Positions 5,566-5,722 of a stretch of 5,722 nt of DNA are shown piece after piece (within the stretch, counting starts at the first letter, position 1; each line of letters opens with the position of its first letter). The stretch spans positions 1 to 5,722 of the forward strand of contig JASHUP010000211.1 in the NCBI GenBank assembly GCA_030039915.1, read 5' to 3'. The translations under genes were made by a program, and so were the position numbers. Under the pieces are notes generated by a model that searched no databases, had not been told where the DNA came from, and saw nothing but the letters and a program-made list of their open reading frames with translations. The DNA is from Thermoplasmata archaeon. GTDB taxonomy: Archaea > Thermoplasmatota > Thermoplasmata > UBA184.

Positions 5566-5722
5566 CTACGCGCCGCCCGGCGTGTAGTGGCGGCAGACCG
5601 CTTCGCCGCAGAGGACGCACGGCCCAGTCGACACGAGCCGGAAGCTCGCGCTCGAGCCGATCGGCACGACCTCCATATGGTGCGTGGGAAAGTGACCACA
5701 GCGGCAACGGGCACCGCCCGCC
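5566..5722 (-). CDS. Cysteine-rich, probably zinc-binding small protein, 5' end outside the window
   Basis: The last 51 residues of a protein entering from the right edge, ending at TAG (5568-5566). The visible part has a CRCGHFPTHH segment near its start (Cys6 and Cys8 of the fragment) and CVLCGEAVCRHYTPGGA at its end (Cys35, Cys38, Cys43). Two Cys clusters about 27 residues apart, each with nearby His, are typical of a zinc ribbon or similar metal site, which is inferred, not shown. An ATG at 5676 could start a 36-residue version, but that would lose the first Cys cluster, and no TATA-like element lies at the right distance, so the gene more likely begins beyond the window. It converges with the AHSA1-type gene, leaving 22 bases. 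I do not recognise the family; DNA- or RNA-binding, redox or a structural role are all possible. Confidence 0.62.
   Translation of the reverse strand, partial: AGGARCRCGHFPTHHMEVVPIGSSASFRLVSTGPCVLCGEAVCRHYTPGGA

Overview
The window is GC-rich and looks archaeal. The best match is an uncultured member of Thermoplasmatota, possibly an acid-soil or acid-environment lineage; that placement is inferred from gene content and not proven. Supporting points are a secreted thermopsin-type (peptidase A5) protein with beta-helix, Ig-like and PEGA modules, a tRNA gene with no encoded CCA end, and TATA-like elements about 26-31 bp upstream of start codons that mostly lack a well-placed Shine-Dalgarno site (leaderless-style starts).

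Layout, left to right. Bases 1-49 are the 3' part of a tRNA-Ala(TGC) cut by the window edge. Bases 50-191 are a spacer with an 8-bp inverted repeat and a weak promoter. Bases 192-3824 (+) encode a 1210-residue surface thermopsin-like protein: signal/anchor segment, pro-region, thermopsin domain, beta-helix-like region, two Ig-like modules, two PEGA repeats, a C-terminal membrane helix and a Pro/Ser-rich tail. It converges with a dienelactone-hydrolase-family gene (3840-4667, -). A 12-bp hairpin sits exactly between the two 3' ends. A second minus-strand gene (4732-4926) encodes a 64-residue single-helix membrane protein. Across a 155-bp divergent intergenic region lies an AHSA1/SRPBCC-type gene (5082-5543, +). 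It converges with a small cysteine-rich, probably zinc-binding protein (5566-5722, -) whose 5' end is outside the window.

The genes do not form an obvious operon. Each gene whose upstream region is visible has its own candidate promoter, and orientations alternate. The clearest shared theme is promoter style, not pathway. The most striking feature is the composition of the thermopsin-like protein: 509 consecutive residues contain no Lys or Arg, in contrast to the Arg-rich products encoded beside it. No mobile element, CRISPR array, rRNA or origin was seen, and no gene-free stretch exceeds 300 bases.
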